Assembly: GCA_001972305.1 (NCBI GenBank)
Contig: BDDD01002880.1
Span: 46,739-110,738, forward strand
Reading direction: 5' to 3'
DNA from: Cephalotus follicularis
Lineage: Eukaryota > Streptophyta > Magnoliopsida > Oxalidales > Cephalotaceae
DNA length: 64,000 nucleotides
This document shows, piece by piece, positions 35,928 to 48,685 of the stretch; position 1 is the first letter of the stretch; every line of letters starts with the position of its first letter. The position numbers and the translations under genes were made by a program. The notes below the pieces were generated by a model, which was given only the letters and a program-made list of their open reading frames with translations, searched no databases and was not told the origin of the DNA.

Positions 35928-36589
35928 AATTTTTTATTCTAATTTGAAATTGATATTAAAAAAACTTTTGGGCCAACATTACCAGTTTTTAACCAAGTTA
36001 TTATAACCTATTAATTTGTTGGATCAAAGCCCATAAACACATTTTGCCATACCGATGCCCACCCAACAATTAAACATACATCATTGTATTACAGATTACA
36101 GTAAAGTCTAATGCTCCAGATAACAAAGAATAAAAGAAAGTCTACTGTTCAAAGTAAAACATCAAATCAAACACAACACTAAAATTAGATATCAAATCAA
36201 CTAAACTACGATAAAAGCTAAATCTTTGAACTTAATAATTAGGGCTTATTTCCAAAATCTTCTCACAACCTTGCAAAAATTCTTTCATCCACAAAATACA
36301 AGAAAGCATCCTTCACTGTCCATTGAAAAAATTAATTAATTAACTAAACATTTTTTTGTTACCCATATCCAAAAAAAAAACAATTGATAAATATTTTATA
36401 CCTTGAGCAAACCTTACGAATTCAATCATCAATAATCAAATCCGCCAAACCTAAGGATAAGATGTCCTTCAAATCTACAATGTTCAACCAAACAAACAAT
36501 TTAGTTCAAAATAACCAAAATTCACTTAAAGAAACAATAAATCAATTCTAATATATTACCATTTTCAAGTCTTTGAAGATCTTCAAAAT

Positions 36590-38674
36590 TTTCCTTAATC
36601 TCGACTAGACAAGGCGCAGATCTCAACCGATTTTGTGAACAAATGCGAGCCCCTACCATCCTTGGAGTTAAAGATGTACGTAATGCATCAAGCATACGAC
36701 CTCCAATACTAAAAGCTGATTACGAGGAAACTATAGAAACTTGAATAGCTAACACATCTTTAGCTATTGTTGCAAGCACTTTAAATCTAAAAGAATTCAC
36801 CTTTCACCAATTTAATATATCAAAGCTCTTGTCTGAACCATCTTCGGTTGCTTCTTTCAAGTACCTATCCAACTCTGATTTTCCTTCTAAACATTGCTCT
36901 CTGCCCTCTTTTTCTTATATTTGCCTCGATATAAGAGTTATTATCATCAATTACTGAATCGATATTAATTCCTTGGACAAATTGAGAATTTTTTTTTCTT
37001 GATTGGATCGTGAAATCCCCCAAAATAGAGCCATAAATCTCAAACAATGACAACAAAGATTCCTTCACCTCAGAAAGTAACGTCACAACTTTACTAGCCT
37101 CATAAACCTCCTCAATAACAAATTCCACATAACCAAATTTACGTCGAGGATCAAGTATCACATAAATAAACAACATCATGTTCATATTTTTTGGGTTATC
37201 CCAATACTTATCATGCTTGCCTTTCATTCTTGAAGCCATAAGACTACGACTCAAATCCTCACTATGTATGCTATCAATTATTTTCCAATAAACACCATAT
37301 ACCTCATTTAAATATGAATTAGCAGTGACATATAAAGAACCTGACATACGCACAATAGCATCATAAAAGTATTTCAAAAAAGGTAACAATTCGCGAGCAT
37401 AATCCCAATCCTCTTTTGTAGACAAACCCCTATTTCTATTACTCATAAGCTCTGAAATAAACTTAGGATCTTCCTCTCCTAACCTGTCAAATGCAGCTTC
37501 AAACTTCAAAGCGGCATCCAACATCATATAAGTGGAGTTTCACCTCGTTTCAACATCTAGATACACAAGGCTTTTACTTTCAATTTTTACTTCTTCTATA
37601 CATACTTTAAACCTTTGTAGTCTAGCAAGTGATGACCTCACATATTTCATGGTAGAACAAATTCGAAAAATTGAATCATTTATCTCTTGCAAGCCTTCTT
37701 TCACAGTAAGGCTCAAAATATGAGAACAACATCTCATGTGAAGATACTTACCACCTAAAACAGCCCCTTTCCAATTTTTTTATCCTTTTTTGCAAATTAT
37801 CAATACCAATATTATTAGAACTAGAATTATCTATAGTAATAGTGAAGACATTATCAATTCTCCACTGCAACAAACATTTCTCCACTGTCTTACCAATCAC
37901 CTAACCCGAATGACCAGAAATAAGACAAAAGTTTAACAATTTATTATGCAATTTCCAATCCCTGTCAATGAAATGCGCGATGAGGAACATGTAACTAAGA
38001 TTTTGTCCAGATATCCATGTATCAGTAGTGAGACTAACCCTTTGAGATGTTTTAGTCAAATAATCTTTCAATCTTTTCTTTTCCTCCATAAAGAGATCAT
38101 AGACATCTCTAGTAATAGTGGTACGTGAGGGAATTTGAAACCTAGGTTGGGTTATATTAATCCGATCTTAAAATCCCTCCTGATCAACATGTCTAAATGA
38201 CAACTCATCAATAATGATCATTCTAACAAAATATTTTCTACTTACCTCTTTGATTAAATTTCCAAGTAACAAGTGTGTTAGTAACCTCCCCTCCCCTCCC
38301 CACAACCACATTTTTCATGTCCTCTAATGTTCTGTTTCTTGTCTGCTACGACACCTCTTAAGATGATTACGCAAACAACTAGTACCATTTTCAGTTGGAC
38401 ACTTCATAATCGTACCACAATAATGGCATGAAGCTGTCAAATCTTTGGGAGTTTTACCTTCAATTCTAGTGTAGTGATCCCAAGCATTAGAAGTGTAGTT
38501 TGCCTTTTGCTCCTTCCCTTGGTCTGTTTTCGTAGCTGGTTCTAGTGGATAATCATGTTCAGGGGCTGTTTCGTCGTCAATTTCCATTGTAGAAGTAGGA
38601 GGCTCCTTTGACCGTGATTCATTTGTAGCCATGTCTGGATATGGTTGAAACAGATCATGATTAAAAAAAAACAT
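36590..38674 (-). pseudogene. hAT transposase (BED zinc finger, DDE core, dimerisation domain)
   Basis: Domains appear in order on the minus strand. 38324-38674 gives a BED-type zinc finger (CHYCGTIMKCP ... LRNHLKRC). 37901-38089 gives LKDYLTKTSQRVSLTTDTW, including the first catalytic Asp region. 37540-37737 gives CCSHILSLTVKEGL. 36865-37527 gives the RNase-H-like and insertion region with YKH-like WKIIDSIHSED and FIYVILDPRRKFGYVEFV. 36590-36860 gives the C-terminal dimerisation part (SELDRYLKEATEDG ... GGRMLDALRTSL). Several frameshifts and stops separate these pieces, so no active enzyme is made. Confidence 0.87.
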
Positions 38675-38800
38675 TAGTTACATAAAAAATGAGAGAAAAA
38701 TATGAACAATGCAATAAAACCGAAAAAAAAAATAGCACTAAAAAATTACCGGCAAGTAAAACACTAAACTGACACCAGTGAATAAATAATCCAAAACATG

Positions 38801-39427
38801 TGATATGGGAAAAATTCGTTTTGAACCCTTTGACACGTGGTCCGAGGGGAGCACGCCAGCTGTCCCCTAAGAGAATGATGGTCTGACCTATGGGTCTTGT
38901 CGTCAATTAAGGGAAAGGCCTCTTCTGGCACACAGAGGGTAGGAGTCTGCACGCCCTCGCAGCCATAGTTGAGGGGATAGCCCATCATCACATCAATGTA
39001 AGAGAATGGACAGACAAGCCACCATAGCCCTCCCATTCATTAATGGGCAGGCGGCTACGCACACCAAAGGGGGAGGAGTCCAAGGGGAATGTCAGGGTCA
39101 CTGACGTCCTCCCCCCAGGGGCAGCCACTCCTGATTGGACACTCATCAATCACAAGCATCTCTATAAATAAGAGAACGAAACGCAATACAGAGGTCAGCC
39201 ATTTTTTCTCTTCTTCTAACAGACAAAGAACCCATTATTCTCTGTACTGCAACTGACTTGAGCTTCGGAGTGCCCCCGAAAAAATAACCTCCTGGACCTT
39301 CTTTCACTCTCTCTTGCTTGTGCAGGGATCATCAACCCCCTTTCTCAGACAGATTCACGCATTCCCCAAATACAAATCACGCCCCTACACGCGGGGTACT
39401 GTTGTGGAAGAGATTTCCGCATCAACA
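38801..39427 (+). repeat. Tat-1 5' LTR
   Basis: 627 bp, begins tgatatggga and ends gcatcaaca. It contains a TATA box TATAAATA at 39163-39170 within tctctataaataagagaac, the presumed promoter for genomic RNA. Confidence 0.95.
39163..39170 (+). promoter_or_regulatory. TATA box of the Tat-1 LTR promoter
   Basis: TATAAATA, kept in the 3' LTR copy (49947-49954). A gattggac CAAT-like motif lies about 30 bp upstream. Confidence 0.75.
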
Positions 39428-39428
39428 G

Positions 39429-39448
39429 TTGGCGCCGTCTGTGGGAAA
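39429..39448 (+). other. Tat-1 primer-binding site
   Basis: ttggcgccgtctgtgggaa lies directly after the LTR end. This sequence is common at this place in plant Tat-type gypsy elements. The priming tRNA was not assigned. Confidence 0.85.
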
Positions 39449-39472
39449 CGCGGCGAAAAGTCATCCAGAATC

Positions 39473-42400
39473 ATGCCTCCGAGGAAGAACACTATCAACC
39501 ATTCCATAGCAAGTGGAAGCCAACCTACGGCGGGGAATGACACGGCCCAAACTAGCCAAGCCCCCCTGGGTGTCGAACAAGTCCCGGTCACGGGCGAGCA
39601 GTTTAATCGCCTATTCCAGGTGGCAGAGCGCATCACCGACTTGCTGGCCACAACTATAGCCAACCAACAGCAACAAGCCGGGCGTGTAGAGCAGGTGACC
39701 TGAGGAGTTTCCGACCCCAACCGACCAGAGGTGGAGGCACGGCGCCCACGAGGTGCTAGGCGAAACCCGTCGAGGGGAGACGAACTTCTCCTTGGGCGGT
39801 CAGGGGACAACAATCCTCTGGGAAGAAGACCCGAGATCAATGCATCTCGCCGGGCGGAGTCCTCGACCGCCCGGTATCAACCTAACGACCCCAGGAGGGC
39901 GCCTCCGGAGCGTCGGGCGATGGATATAGACCCCCAGGTGGAGGCCGGAGGCATAGAGCAGGCGCCGGCGCGCACCAACGCCTCGTGCAGAGCGGGGGCA
40001 GAGCAGGGGAGTAGGCGCGACCACACAGCCGCGGTGGCCGCGGGGTCGTGTGTTTCTAGCAGGGTCAGAAACATCGAAGATGTGGAGCAGGCAATGAACA
40101 TGAGGCTTTCGGAGGTGGAGAAAAGGCTCCAAGGAGCCGAAAAACCGAAAGGATACCTGGCGGAGGTACGTAATCTCACCGCCCATCCGTTCACAGCAGA
40201 CATCATGGCAGAGCGCATTCCTAGTGGGTTTCGGCTCCCCAGTCTCGACAAATATGACGGGTCCGCGGACCACCTCCAGCATGTCCGGACCTATATCCAA
40301 ACCATGCTAGTATGCCAGGCTTCGGACGCCACGCTCTGCCGAGGGTTCCCGTCCACATTAACCGGGGCCGCACAGTCCTGGTTCTCAGCCCTGCCCCAGA
40401 AGTCAGTTGGAGACTTTGACCAGCTTAAGGAACTGTTTGTCACCAAATTTCTGAACAGCACCACGCAGAGGCGAAACGCAACCCACCTGATCAATGTGGT
40501 GCAAGGAAGGGACGAGTCCCCGAGGGACTACCTGACCAGGTTCAACAAGGAATCCCTCACAGTGAAAGACCTAGAGCCCTCCTTCGCCATGGCTGCCCTA
40601 ATCAACGGCCTGAGGAACAACTCCTCTTTCACGTTCTCTCTCTTGAAGAGACCTGCCCTGGATATGGCCGACCTGCTGAGAAGAGCAGAGAGGTATGTGA
40701 TTGCAGAGGAAGAAATGGCGGCCAGGAGACAGAAAACCCCCTGGTCGGACCATCAGGAGGAAAGAGGAGGGCACCCCCGAAATTTCCCCGGTAAAAGGGA
40801 GAGGAAGAGGGAGAGGTCGGACCTGACCAAGGACGACCTCCGGCACAAGCTCTCCAGGAGGGAAGGCGCGGCTCAGGGGGGAGCGCCTGCCCCTTCCTAC
40901 AATCACTTCGCCCCCCTCCTGGACACCCGCACCAAGATACTGGCCATGGAGCAAGACAAGGTCCCCATTCAGTGGCCAGAGAAGTTGAGGTCCCCGGCAG
41001 AGGCAAGGGATGTGGCGAAATACTGCCGGTACCATCGTGATCATGGGCATGATACCGAGGGATGCAGACAACTGAAAAATCAGATCGAGGACCTGATCCG
41101 GAAGGGGCATTTGCGTAAGTATGTGGACAGGGAAACTCCCAGAAGGAGAAGGGAGCAGAGGAGGGAAGAGTCTCCCCATCGAGAGGAAGAACCGCAGCAA
41201 AAGCCCAGGGGTGTTATCCACACCATCTCTGGAGGGGTCGCATCTGGCGGAGACCATAAGAACGCCCGGAAGGCCTATGGAAGACAATCTCTGGCGGTAC
41301 AACAGGTCCACCACAGCAAGAGGCTAAGGACTGGGGGAGATGAGGAGGCAATATCCTTCTCCGAGGCGGACTACGAGGGAGTACGCCTCCCTCATGATGA
41401 TCCAGTGGTAGTGACCCTCATGGTAGAACTTTTCACCACCAAGAGGATCCTGATTGACAGTGGCAGCTCAGCCGACATCCTGTACAAGCACGCCTTTGAC
41501 CAGTTAAAGATACCCGTCGACCAGCTGAAGCCCGTGAAGACCCCTCTTGTCGGATTTGCGGGAGAAATGGTCAACCCCCTGGGGGCTATCGACCTATCAG
41601 TAGTGGCGGGCACGGCCCCTCGCCAAACTCAGGTACAAATAACTTTCTTGGTAGTCGACAGGCCCAGCCCATACAACGCTATAATTGGGCGCCCGGGGCT
41701 AAACCTGATGGAGGCGATAGTGTCCACGAGGCACCTGCTTATGAAGTTCCCCACGAGATTTGGGGTAGGAGAAGCCAGAGGAGACCAGCAGGCGGCCAGG
41801 CAGTGTTATAAGACAGCCGTTGCGGACCGGGGGAAAGAAAAGATCCTCCTCATCACCAATGTAGAGCTCAGGGGGGACGTCGAGCCTGAACGCCCGAGTC
41901 CCGTAGAAGACGTGGTCCAAGTGCCCCTAGAAGTGGGCAACTCCGAGAGAGTCTTCCAAGTTGGCTCACATCTCGGAGAGGCGGAGCAGGGGGAATTGAT
42001 AGCATTCCTCCGGGGCAACAGAGATGTCTTTGCCTGGTCCGCGAGGGAGGTCCCCGGGATCAATCCCAACGTAATAACTCACAGACTAAGTGTGGATCCG
42101 GCAAGGACCCCGACCAGGCAGAAGAAGAGGAATTTTGCTCCCGAGCGCCAGCAAGCAATAGCCGATGAGGTGAGCAAGCTTATACAGGCGGGATTCGTAC
42201 GGGAGCTACACTACTCTGACTGGCTGGCGAACCCCGTCCTGGTCAAAAAGGCGAACGACAAATGGAGGATGTGCATTGATTTCACGGATCTTAACAAAGC
42301 CTGCCCCAAGGATCACTTCCCTCTTCCGAAGATAGACCAACTGGTGGATGCGACCTCGGGCTACGGGGTGTTAAGCTTTTTGGACGCTTACTCGGGGTAC

Positions 42401-45127
42401 AACCAGATCCCTATGCACGAACCCGATGAGGACAAGACAGCTTTTATCACCGACCGGGGGATGTATTGTTACAGGGTCATGCCCTTCGGTTTGAAGAATG
42501 CAGGGGCCACCTACCAGCGCCTGGTCAATAAGATTTTTGAGTCCCAGATAGGGAGGAACATGGAAGTTTACGTTGATGACATGCTAGTCAAGACCCCGGG
42601 CGGCAGCCCCCACATCAAAGACCTGGGGGAGACGTTCGAGGTTCTAAGAAGGTACCAAATGAAGCTCAACCCCTCTAAGTGTACTTTTGGGGTCTCCTCG
42701 GGCAAATTCTTGGGGTTCATGGTTTCAGATAGAGGGATAGAGGCCAATCCGGAAAAGATCTCGGCAGTCCAAGAGCTAAGGCCCCCCCGGACTATCAGGG
42801 ATGTGCAAAAGCTGAGCGGGAGGATAGCGGCCCTGAGTCGGTTTGTCTCGAAATCGGCGGAGAGGTGTCTCCCGTTCTTCAGGGTGCTGAGGGACCCCAA
42901 GGGGTTTTCTTGGTCAGATGAGTGCCAAGCAGCAATCGACAAGCTGAAGGAGTACCTGGCTTCACCGCCCCTGATCTCGAAGCCTGAAAATGGCAAAAAT
43001 CTGTATCTATACCTTGCTGCCGCTCCGGGGGCCGTGAGCGCCGTTCTGGTCAGAGAGGAAGAGCAAGTTCAGAGGCCGGTGTATTACGTGAGCAAGGCGT
43101 TGAACGACGCCGAGGGGAGGTACCCGGAGGTAGAAAAGTTCGCCTATGCACTGATCATTGCGGCCCGGAAGCTGAGACCTTACTTTCAAGCTCACCCAAT
43201 CAAGGTTTTGACCGACCAGCCGCTCCGACAGGTCCTTGCAAGACCTGACACCTCGGGCAGACTGGTTAAGTGGTCGGTAGAGCTGGGCGAATATGATGTG
43301 AAGTTTGAGGCCAGACCAGCGATCAAGTCACAAGTCTTGGCTGACTTCGTTGGAGATAATACACCCACGGAGTGTATGGAGGAGAACCCCTCAGAAAGCG
43401 AGAGGGAGATCTGGATGTTATCTGTAGACGGCTCCTCCTGCCTCACGGGCAACGGCGCGGGTGTGCTCCTGGTAAGTCCAAGTGGGTGGACGTTGGAGTA
43501 TGCCCTGAGATTTGGTTTCAAGGCCACAATCAACGAAGCTGAGTGGGAAGCCCTCATAGCCGGGCTGACAATAGCAAAGCACCTGGAGGTACGGAGGATT
43601 GAGGCCTCCAGCGACTCCCAGCTAGTGGTCGGCCTGACCAGTGGAGAATACGAGCCCCGAGAGGAGTCAATGGTGAAATACCTATCACACTTCCAGGGTT
43701 TGAAGCCCACCTTCGAAGCCCTCAGTGTTACGAAAATACCCAGGGCGGAAAACGCCCGGGCGGACCAGCTATCCAAACTGGCCACGGCAGGGGAGCTGGA
43801 AAGGAACCATACCGTAATGGTACACTACCTGGACAGGCCAACCATCTCTGTAGCAGATGTCATGGACGTAGACATACCACAGAAGTCGAACTGGATGACC
43901 CCTTTTATATATTGGCTGAGGGACGGAATCTTGCCCGAAGACCCCGCGGAGGCAAGGAAATTGGTGTACAGAGCAAACAGATTTCAGCTTCGTGGGGAGG
44001 TTCTCTACAAGAGATCTTTTTCATTCCCCTGGCTGAGGTGCCTGGCCCCACAGGAGGCCGATTACGCTCTAAGGGAGGTCCACGAAGGGGTATGTGGCAA
44101 CCATACTGGGGGCAGGACGTTGTCCCACAAGCTGATAAGACAAGGCTACTATTGGCCTACCCTACACCAAGATGCAGTCGATCTAGTGAGAAGATGCGAC
44201 AACTGTCAGAGCAATGCCAACGTAAGCAGAAGACCTTCCCAACCCCTGACATCCATAACGGCCCCCTGACCCTTCGCACAATGGGGGATGGATTTCGTAG
44301 GGCCACTTCCAATGGCCACGGGACAGAGGAAATTCCTCATCGTGGCAGTAGATTATTTCACCAAGTGGGTAGAGGCGGAGCCCCTGGCCACCATCATAGA
44401 AAAGAACACGGAAAATTTCGTATGGAAGTCCATCGTTTGCAAATTCGGAGTCCCCAGGATCATAGTTTCGGATAATGGGAAATAGTTCGACTGCCAGGCT
44501 TTCCGTGACTTTTGCCAAGAATGGAGAATAGAGCATAGACTAGCCTCAGTGGCCTACCCTCAATGCAATGGCCAAGCAGAGGTAATAAATAGAGAAATCA
44601 TTTCGGGCTTGAAAAAGCGCCTGGAGGACAGCAAAGGAAGATGGACGAAGGAGCTACCGAGCGTTGTGTGGGCATACAGGACTACTCCCCGGACAACCAC
44701 GGGGGAGTCCCCTTTCAGCCTTTGCTTCGGGGCGGAGGCCATGGTACCTGTGGAAATTGGTGTCCAGTCACCAAGGGTCGTGCACTTCACAGAACAGAAT
44801 AATGAAGAGGGACTCCGGTGCCTTCTCGACCTAGTAGGAGAACTCAGAGACAAGGCCGCCATCAGAGTCACAGCCTACCAGCAGAGGGTGAGCCGTTACT
44901 AAAACAAGAGGGTGAACCCCAGACCGCTGCAGCGGGGGGATCTGGTCCTGCGTAACTCCGCGGTCTCAGACCCCACGGGGACAAGAGGGAAGCTAGCCCC
45001 TGCCTGGGAAGGGCCATACAAGATCACCAGAGTACTCCGACCCGGAACATTCAAACTCGAAACTCTGGGGGGGAGGGAGATTGCCAGAGCTTGGAATGCC
45101 GAGTATATGAGGAAATATTACCAATAG
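39473..45127 (+). pseudogene. Tat-1 gag-pol polyprotein, one frame with four stops
   Basis: A single frame runs from ATG 39473 to 45127, open except for stops at 39701 (TGA), 44267 (TGA), 44483 (TAG) and 44900 (TAA). Gag core is at about 40230-40660 (GAAQSWFSALP, DYLTRFNKESL), followed by a CHC-type CRYHRDHGHDTEGC (41023-41070). Protease has LIDSGSSADIL (41450). RT spans about 42130-42720 with VYVDDMLVK (42566). The first RNase H ends near 43350. A second, archaeal-type RNase H at 43420-43790 starts SVDGSSCLTGNGAG, a Tat hallmark. Integrase has an HHCC region (about 44070-44200, ending CDNCQ), then VDYFTKWVEAEP, VSDNGK and NGQAEVINREI, and a C-terminal part ending at 45127. No frameshift is needed, so the polyprotein decayed only by point changes. 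It is probably inactive. Confidence 0.95.
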
Positions 45128-46214
45128 TCGAATGTACACAAACTCGAAGTGGAAATAAAACTTTTTGACAAAAATTACATTTAAGATAGTTCCAAGTTTG
45201 CAAGGGCCCGGAGGTCCAATGTTCATGTCCTTAAACCTCTGAACAGCCGCCGATCAGACAAGACCTCCCTACCAGGGGAGCAATGCAAAGGACCCCCCGG
45301 GAGGGGGACTGTTGGGACAGCATTAAGCAAGGGGAACCTGACCAACCTGCACTAACGGTCCATCTCTCCACCACGGCCGAGTAGCCAGGGGTCCCACCGA
45401 GGCGCAAGGGACAAAACCCCTCCGAGCTCCAAGCTGGTCCGGGATTGGGAGCGTGCCCAAAGCCACGACAGACTCCCTCTTCTTCCCAAGAACCCCGAAC
45501 AGGCCCGGGCGCCCTGCTCATTCCTAGCCGAAAGCCTTCCCCCGGGGAGCGCGCGAAGGCTCTAATAGAAGGCGTAAGACTCCCCAGGGAGCACCCCTCG
45601 GTCGACAACCCCACAGGAACTTGTCCGACCGAACCTAAAGTCGTGACTTGAAAGGCGAACCCGTAGGAACTCGCAACGACCAAGCTCGCCGGACTGAGCA
45701 CTTTAATACAAGTGTCCCTAAGTGGACTGAAAGCTCAGTCGACATGTCCTAAAAACTAATAGGTCAGACGATATTCTCCTCGGCAAACCCATAGGAACTT
45801 GTCCGAGCAGACCAAGAGCTCAACCTATGAGTATGATAAAGTTGTTTGAAGACTGAGTTACAGTTGCATAAGCGCTCTCAAACTGGAAGAATTGATAGTT
45901 GGGGTTAAGTTGAAGTTTCTAAGGAGACTGTTGATGTATGTATACCCACAAAAATCAAAGCACATAAGGCAAGAGACTAGCCGGGGGCAAACTCCAAGGA
46001 TACAGGAAGGTTTATAGCAACATTTCTGATTAAGTCACTCTGCTTCTATGGGAAGTCAGAGGATCCGGTGTGTAAAATCCCCAAGGGGAGTTGTCAACAT
46101 ACATCAAGCCCACAACGCAAAAAGGAAAGACAAGCAAAGTGAAAGAAAACATCTCTTTTTATTGATAATTGGAAGATTATAGTACAAAAGAAAAGAAAAA
46201 ATTACAAGATAGGC
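45128..46214. other. Tat-1 spacer between pol and the antisense gene
   Basis: Non-coding. It contains loosely repeated segments around aggaactt/cgtccga (45240-45860). A possible gag-pol poly(A) signal aataaa lies near 45153, and the antisense gene's AATAAA lies on the minus strand at 46158-46163. The roughly 156-codon minus frame at 45231-45701 has no recognisable domain. Confidence 0.6.
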
Positions 46215-48475
46215 CTAGGCCTCGTCCCCCGAGGGAATGTCCACTATCTGGGGGGTCGGGGGAGGGGCGTCCTCTTCCGTGGGAGGAGGAGGAGGAGGAG
46301 GATAGTAAGGGTGCCCGCCGGGAGGAGGAGCTGGATCACTCCCGGACGCCTGCATAGGGGCGGACTCCTCGGCCAGGATCCGCGAGAGGGGCGCAGCGTT
46401 GAAGGCCATCCCGGCAGAAGCAACAAAAGGAACGAGGTCGTGACCGTTAGGCGACCAGGGGGCGTCTCGAGTTTGGCTCTGCTCTTCGTCGTAGACCCTG
46501 AAGGCCTCGTCCTCGGCCTCCTGGACCCCCTCCGGGATGAAGTCATACTAGGCGACAGCGGGGCCGCATACGAAGGATTCCAAACGGAGGTCCGCGAAGC
46601 ACTCCACCATGTTTCGACAGGCGTAATACCCCCTACGAAAGTTGGCCGAGGACTTCTTCAGAACCTCGCGGTTAAAGTCCTCGGAGGTCTTGTATTGCTC
46701 CACGGCTTGATCCATCTCGTCCCGATACTCGGCCGAGGCTTTGAAATCAAGGACAGCCCTCTCCGCAGCGGCCCTGGCCCCGGCATCCCCAAGCTCTTGG
46801 CACTTGGCCAATTGCTTGGTCAGAGCATCGATCCGGACGTCAAGCCTGGCCGCCCGCTCGACCGAGGCGATTTTGAGCCCCCTTTCCCTGTGGGCTTCCT
46901 GGACAGCCTCCTCCTTCTCGGCCGCCAGTCTTTCCTGCGCGCCCAGCACCTCCTCCAACTGAGCGCGAGCCACAGCCAAGGACCTGCTCAGCTCCGCGTT
47001 CTCAGCCCCCAGCTGCTCATTCAGGCTGGACTCCTGGTCGGTCCTCTCCATCAGGAGATGGCCGTTGATCATAGCCTATGTAAAAGCGAAGATGTTAGTA
47101 CAAGAAACTAAGTTCAAAAAAGACAGGTTGGAGGCAAGAAGGCTTACCCGCTCGCAGCTCTGGAAGAAGCTAGTCCAGAGCTGACCCATTGTCCACTCCG
47201 CCCTCAACCCAACCTCGTGGGGAAACATGGGAGCCCTGCCCAGCTCCACGGCCACCCCCGGCGTCCTTAAGCACACGCCCGCGCGCCCAAGCTCCTCGCA
47301 TCCGCGCGCGCGGTCGCCCTCCTCTCTGACGCCCTTCGCGTCTTTTCCAGGGCCTTCCGCCTTCGCTCATCATCTCTCCTCTGGGCCTCAGGGTCCTCGG
47401 ACTGGCCCTACTCGCGCCCGGCCCTCAGCAGCTCCATGGCAGAGTTTAGTCGGGCCATCTCTGCACAAGCGAAAGGAAAACAATTAGACACAGAAAAAGT
47501 TGAACACTCGCAAAAATAAACTAGTCCTAGGAAAAGCATAGTACGGCTATCTCCGGGCAGGGCCGCGGAGGTGGCAGCTCCCTCCTGGCTGCCTTGTCCT
47601 CTCTCTCTCTGCTGCGTCCCCTGGCCCCTCTCCTCGGCATCCAACTCCAGACTGACCCGGCGGCCCACGGACATGCTCAGCCCATGCCTTCGCAGGCGGC
47701 CCTCGGACACGACCTTCTCCACGTCCTCCGGCCCCAGGGCTGAGAGCCTTGTCGCACCCTCAGCTTCTTCCCTGGACAGATATGACCTCTGGTTCAGCCG
47801 TCCGATGTCCAGGGAGTCTGCCCAAGGGCACGGCGTGAAGCCCGGGAGGTTCCTGACTAGGAAATACTTTTCCCTCCAATGCTTGATGGATTTGTTGTTC
47901 TCGGCCAGCAGTCGGGGGCGGCCCGGACGTGACTTAAAGTGGAAGCCACGCTTCTTGGGGGTGGGGGCCACGGTGTGGAACTCCTTGAATAAACCTACGG
48001 TGGGTGTCACTCCTGCTTCCATGCACCGCACAAGGAAGCCCACAATGAACCCCCAGGACTGAGCCTGCAGCATGGAGGGGTGGATCTGGTATTGCCTTAG
48101 GACGGCGATGGCGAACGGGTGCAGGGGAAGCCTAAGTCCGTGCTCCAGGGCGTCTTTAAACACCACGAAGTGCCCCGGCCGGCTCACGGTGGCATCCCGG
48201 GGGTCAGCTGGAATCTCCAAGTCCAGACCGCCAGGGATGGCGTACTCCCTGACCAGCTGCGCCAGTTTTTCTGGGCGCATGGAAGACTCTTCAAAATCGG
48301 CCCGAAAAACATGTACCCCGGCCCCAGTTGCCTCAACATTGGGGTTCCCGGCAGCGGAGGCCCCCATCTCCACCTCCATATCTAGGGGCCGGGCTGCCAC
48401 CGTAACCCCCTCGGAAGCACGGGCGATCGCTTCAGGGCATCGAAAGGGCCTCCTCGTCTGCTTTGTTCTCGCCAT
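46215..48475 (-). pseudogene. Tat-1 antisense accessory gene; product starts with a histone H3-like tail
   Basis: Three coding exons on the strand opposite to gag-pol: 48475-47545, 47460-47148 and 47075-46215, all with GT-AG borders. Exon 1 starts MARTKQTRRPF; after Met removal seven of the first eight residues equal histone H3. The rest of exon 1 (FVVFKDALEHGLRLPLHPF, QSWGFIVGFLVRCMEAGV, KKRGFHFKSRPGRP) matches the plant putative gypsy-type transposon domain. Exon 2 is Lys/Arg-rich but has frame damage. Exon 3 is a coiled coil (QLGAENAELSRSLAVARAQL) ending in a Pro-rich tail, with one in-frame TAG at 46548. The start is supported by a 5'-UTR intron (48562-48480) that removes the upstream ATGs, and by the parallel gene at 61200-63591. 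Function is unknown; a chromatin role is inferred only from the N-terminus. Confidence 0.85.
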
Positions 48476-48479
48476 TAGG

Positions 48480-48562
48480 CTGCCAGACAGAGAGGGCGAT
48501 GGAGATGAGGTGGTCATAGGAAGGCTCGAAAGAAGGGGAAAGATAAACAGAGACAGGCTCAC
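48480..48562 (-). other. 5'-UTR intron of the Tat-1 antisense gene
   Basis: Minus strand GTGAGCCTG ... TCTGGCAG, 83 bp, ending four bases before the ATG of MARTKQT. The same layout occurs at 61093-61199 in the second element. It contains the ATGs that would otherwise lengthen the frame upstream by 29 codons. Confidence 0.7.
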
Positions 48563-48685
48563 CTTTTTCCTTGCGTTCTGGAGAAGATGAAGGTAAGGTT
48601 TCTTGGGGATCAGGAGCTTTTCTCTATCTCTAAGGCTTTTAGGGATTATGGGTGCGTAAAGAGTCTCTTTGGGGAAGAAAAGGGG

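Noticed and set aside
40598-41314. 238-codon minus-strand ORF within Tat-1
   Set aside because: It is a shadow of the GC-rich gag-pol frame on the plus strand. Only the 46215-48475 antisense gene has conserved domains and splice sites.
48300-48475. A histone H3 gene or fragment
   Set aside because: Similarity to H3 ends after about eight residues; the remainder matches a plant gypsy-transposon domain, so this is mimicry or chance, not a histone gene.
48473-48562. Longer start for the Tat-1 antisense protein (29 residues upstream of MARTKQT)
   Set aside because: The extra codons fall almost wholly in a GT-AG interval with a good acceptor just before the MARTKQT start, and the parallel gene at 61200 has an in-frame stop directly before its MARTK start.
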